Shown here in pieces: positions 61,781-64,000 of a DNA stretch of 64,000 bases; the stretch's first letter is position 1, and the number at the start of each line of letters is the position of its first letter. The DNA comes from HGM11367 sp964600435 (GTDB lineage: Bacteria > Bacillota > Clostridia > Christensenellales > UBA1242). The translations under genes and the position numbers were made by a program. Below the pieces are notes generated by a model. The model saw nothing but the letters and a program-made list of their open reading frames with translations, searched no databases and had not been told where the DNA came from. The stretch covers positions 1 to 64,000 of the forward strand of contig CAZRJB010000005.1 of NCBI GenBank assembly GCA_964600435.1, read 5' to 3'.

Positions 61781-61809
61781 ATTATATGCTAAAAAGAATA
61801 TTTTTGCAA
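61781..61809 (-). promoter_or_regulatory. SRP RNA promoter
   Basis: On the minus strand TTGCAA (61804-61809) and TATAAT (61781-61786) are 17 bases apart. The predicted start near 61774 agrees with the RNA's 5' end. Confidence 0.85.
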
Positions 61810-61963
61810 GAGAAATTTTGGAGGAATTTTGTTATGTTAAAAAAAATTACAAATTTTGCAAAGTGTTTTATTTAGCAAATTAAAAGAAAACTCATTTTTT
61901 CGCTTTGCTCTTGTGTGAAAGAAAAAACAAACAATATGTTTCAATTGTTGTTTTTTTGTTGTT

Positions 61964-63772
61964 TTAATCTAAAATTGCTTTAATTCTTCTAACACCGGCA
62001 GAAGATGATTCTTCTTTAACAATTTTAAAGTGATGAAGTTCTTTTGTGTTTGTTGCATGTGGGCCGCAGCAAATTTCTTTGGAAAGATTTCCAATTGTAT
62101 ATACTGTAACAATGTCGCCATATCTATCATCAAAAACACCAAGTGCTCCGCTTGCATGTGCTTGTGCTGGAGTTAATTCTTCAACCACAACAGGAATTTC
62201 TGATTTTATTGCTTCATTAACAAAATCTTCAACTTTTTTAATTTCTTCATCGGTTAGTTTGTGGTCGCAGTTAAAGTCAAAACGCAAACGCTCAGGGGTG
62301 ATGTTTGAACCTTTTTGTCGGATGTTTGCATTCACGTATTTTTGCAAACCTGCTTGCATAAGGTGAGTTGCTGTGTGAAGCCTTGCTGTTTCAACACTTG
62401 CATCGCTTAACCCGCCTTTAAACTTTTGGTCACTTCCTTGTTTAGATTTTTCTTGATGTTCTGCAAAGAGTTGCTTAAAGTTTGATGTGTCAACTTCAAT
62501 TCCACGCTCTTTGGCAATTTCTTCTGTCATTTCAATTGGAAAACCATAGGTTTCGTACAAGTTGAATGCTGCCTTTCCGGTTATTTTTCTTTCAACAACA
62601 GCATTGTCATCTGTTCTACGCAAAAATTCTTCTTTTCTAGCAAATCCTGCAACAATTTTATCAAATTCTCTTAATCCGTTTTCAAGTGTTTTGTTAAATT
62701 TGCTCTTTTCTTCATGCATTACGTTTTTAATTGTGTTTATGTTTTTAACAAGTTCAGGGTAGTAAGATGCAAATTGATTAACAATGATATCAATAATTCC
62801 ATCTTCAAAACTTTCTTGAGTGTTTATTCCAATCATTTTGGCAAAACGAACAACTCGTCTAATAAGTCTTCTTAAAATGTAGCCTTGGTCAGTGTTCGAT
62901 GGTTTAATTCCTGCATCATCACCAGAAATCATAACAATGGCACGCATGTGGTCTGCAATAACACGCATTGATTTTTTGTTGCTATCATATTTTTTGTTGC
63001 TTAAACGTTCAATTTCTTTAATTATTGGTTGCCAAATATCTGTTAAATAATTGTCATCCAAACCTTCCAAAACAGCGGTTGTTCTTTCAACTCCCATGCC
63101 AGTGTCAACATTTTTTTGTTTTAGAGGAACAAACTGACCATCTTCTTGATGGTTAAATTGCATAAAAACATTGTTCCAAATTTCCATCCAACTTTTGTCA
63201 CTAGGGTCGAAAATTTTTGGAGCAGGCGTGTTGTTGTCAATCCAATAAAACATTTCAGTGTCACTTCCGCAAGGGCCAAATTGTTCAATGCTTGGCCACC
63301 AATTGTCCTCCGCAGGCAAAAATGCAATTCTATCTCTCGAAACACCTTGCTCTTGCCAAAGTGATGCACTTTCTTCGTCTGCAGGAACATATTCATTTCC
63401 AGCAAAAACAGTAAAAGCAAGACGGTTTTTGTCCAGTTTTAAAACTTTTGTCAAAAACTCATAACTCCATGCAATTGCTTCTTTTTTAAAATAGTCACCC
63501 AAACTCCAGTTGCCCAACATTTCAAAAAATGTGTGATGATAGTTGTCACCAACTTGGTCTAAATCGGTTAATCTAAAACATTTTTGAAAGTCGCAAAGTT
63601 TTGTTCCTAAAGGATGTTTTGCACCAAGCAAATATGGCACAAGTGGTTGCATGCCTGCAGTGTTAAACAAACATGTTGGGTCATTTTCTGGAACAACGCT
63701 AGAACTTGGAATTTGTTTATGCCCTTTGCTTATAAAAAAATTAATATATAAATCTTTAATGTTTTCTTTCAT
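61964..63772 (-). CDS. alaS: alanyl-tRNA synthetase, short form lacking the C-Ala domain
   Basis: AlaRS charges tRNA-Ala and hydrolyses misacylated Ser/Gly products. The 602 residues contain the class II catalytic core (FNTAGMQPLVPYLLG, motif 2 region KCFRLTDLDQVGDNYHHTFFEMLGNWSLGDYF, motif 3 GMGVERTTAVL) and the tRNA-binding region. The editing domain follows with HTATH (about 490) and CCGPH (about 580). The chain ends at HHFKIVKEESSSAGVRRIKAILD, exactly where the editing domain ends, so the C-Ala oligomerisation/tRNA-elbow domain (about 270 residues in normal AlaRS) is absent. In the editing signature CGGTH is CCGPH, keeping the catalytic C and H. GGAGA precedes the ATG chosen at 63772. No frameshift follows the stop. 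Confidence 0.93.
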   Translation of the reverse strand: MKENIKDLYINFFISKGHKQIPSSSVVPENDPTCLFNTAGMQPLVPYLLGAKHPLGTKLCDFQKCFRLTDLDQVGDNYHHTFFEMLGNWSLGDYFKKEAIAWSYEFLTKVLKLDKNRLAFTVFAGNEYVPADEESASLWQEQGVSRDRIAFLPAEDNWWPSIEQFGPCGSDTEMFYWIDNNTPAPKIFDPSDKSWMEIWNNVFMQFNHQEDGQFVPLKQKNVDTGMGVERTTAVLEGLDDNYLTDIWQPIIKEIERLSNKKYDSNKKSMRVIADHMRAIVMISGDDAGIKPSNTDQGYILRRLIRRVVRFAKMIGINTQESFEDGIIDIIVNQFASYYPELVKNINTIKNVMHEEKSKFNKTLENGLREFDKIVAGFARKEEFLRRTDDNAVVERKITGKAAFNLYETYGFPIEMTEEIAKERGIEVDTSNFKQLFAEHQEKSKQGSDQKFKGGLSDASVETARLHTATHLMQAGLQKYVNANIRQKGSNITPERLRFDFNCDHKLTDEEIKKVEDFVNEAIKSEIPVVVEELTPAQAHASGALGVFDDRYGDIVTVYTIGNLSKEICCGPHATNTKELHHFKIVKEESSSAGVRRIKAILD

Positions 63773-63796
63773 ATTTTTCTCCATATAACTTTTGTA

Positions 63797-63826
63797 AGTA
63801 TACCACTTTTGTGTTTTGGTTTGCAA
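63797..63826 (-). promoter_or_regulatory. alaS promoter
   Basis: On the minus strand TTGCAA (63821-63826) and TATACT (63797-63802) are 18 bases apart, and the start codon is about 24 bases further on. There is no room for a T-box leader. Confidence 0.75.
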
Positions 63827-63916
63827 CAATATAATATAAATTGATTTTATTTAATTTGCAAGTGCCAAGAGATTGTTATGCAATGGCAACAAAATTTTGC
63901 TGATTTTGTTTATAGT

Positions 63917-63945
63917 TTGACTTTAGTTTGTTAGATTGATAAAAT
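63917..63945 (+). promoter_or_regulatory. promoter with leaderless geometry at the right edge
   Basis: TTGACT (63917-63922) and TAAAAT (63940-63945) are 17 bases apart. The -10 box ends six bases before the ATG at 63952 and no Shine-Dalgarno site exists, as for addB and the gene at 34264. Confidence 0.7.
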
Positions 63946-63951
63946 GAATGC

Positions 63952-64000
63952 ATGGAAAATGAAGTTCTTTTTATGGTTTTGCTTTACAAAAATGAAAGTT
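63952..64000 (+). CDS. N-terminal fragment of an unidentified gene, cut by the window edge
   Basis: The first 16 codons read MENEVLFMVLLYKNES. The reading frame is open to the edge and lies behind a well-formed promoter, with no ribosome site. The VLFMVLLY stretch could be a first beta strand of a Rossmann-type enzyme, such as a glycosyltransferase, but 16 residues cannot decide this. Confidence 0.5.
   Translation, partial: MENEVLFMVLLYKNES

Overview
The window comes from an AT-rich (roughly 30% GC by eye), endospore-forming member of the Firmicutes, most likely an uncultured gut-type Clostridia. The evidence is Spo0A, SpoIIE, a SipL-like DUF3794/LysM protein and a CwlD-like amidase, together with AddAB, WhiA, an ABC-F ATPase, strong Shine-Dalgarno sites, a Bacillus-type large SRP RNA with an Alu domain, and no outer-membrane genes. 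No complete mobile element, phage or CRISPR array is visible. The long surface-protein genes and one small decayed-looking locus are the accessory part.

Layout. 1-1.2 kb: two tiny minus-strand genes, an inverted-repeat element, tRNA-Arg(UCG) and a MazG-like pyrophosphohydrolase. 1.5-3.0 kb: an M16 metallopeptidase. 3.2-4.3 kb: a tight three-gene cluster of AAA ATPase, SPASM-domain fragment and a Cys-x-Pro-x repeat peptide, with two apparent homopolymer frameshifts. 4.6-11.2 kb: addB-addA recombination helicase-nuclease. 11.3-18.9 kb: four envelope genes that form no recognised operon. They are a membrane protein with nine AT-hook (GRPKK) repeats, a single-pass membrane protein, a VirB6/TrbL-like polytopic protein and a VirB2/TrbC-like pilin-sized protein. 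19.2-20.8 kb: yajC and a Ca2+/cation antiporter. 21-23.3 kb: a lipoprotein, a hypothetical protein and spo0A. 23.35-24.2 kb: a repeat-rich gene-free stretch. 24.3-27 kb: a small membrane protein and a BspA-like leucine-rich lipoprotein. 27.2-33.6 kb: murB-PHP-whiA-dnaE, a conserved clostridial cluster from which rapZ and yvcK are absent. 33.8-39.8 kb: a PH-domain protein, a SHOCT membrane protein with mscL, spoIIE and sipL. 40.1-49.9 kb: one 3248-residue lipoprotein with fibronectin-III-like repeats. 50-52.7 kb: ABC-F, DUF1540 and DUF2188 proteins. 52.8-55.9 kb: two secreted TasA/camelysin-like proteins and a propeller-like lipoprotein. 56 kb: cwlD. 56.8-61.4 kb: a lipoprotein plus ABC exporter operon. 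61.5-61.8 kb: SRP RNA. 62-63.8 kb: a short alaS lacking the C-Ala domain. The right edge has the start of another gene.

Three themes run across the window. First, the cell invests heavily in lipoproteins: five lipobox proteins, one nearly 10 kb long. Second, two of the surface-gene promoters carry poly-G tracts exactly between the -35 and -10 boxes, which suggests phase-variable expression. Third, at least three genes lack a Shine-Dalgarno site and instead have a -10 box ending exactly six bases before the ATG, the geometry of leaderless mRNAs. The strongest candidates for something undescribed are the Cys-x-Pro-x peptide/SPASM locus at 3.2-4.3 kb and the AT-hook membrane protein with its VirB2/VirB6-like neighbours at 11.3-18.9 kb. 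All calls come from reading the sequence; no database search was possible.
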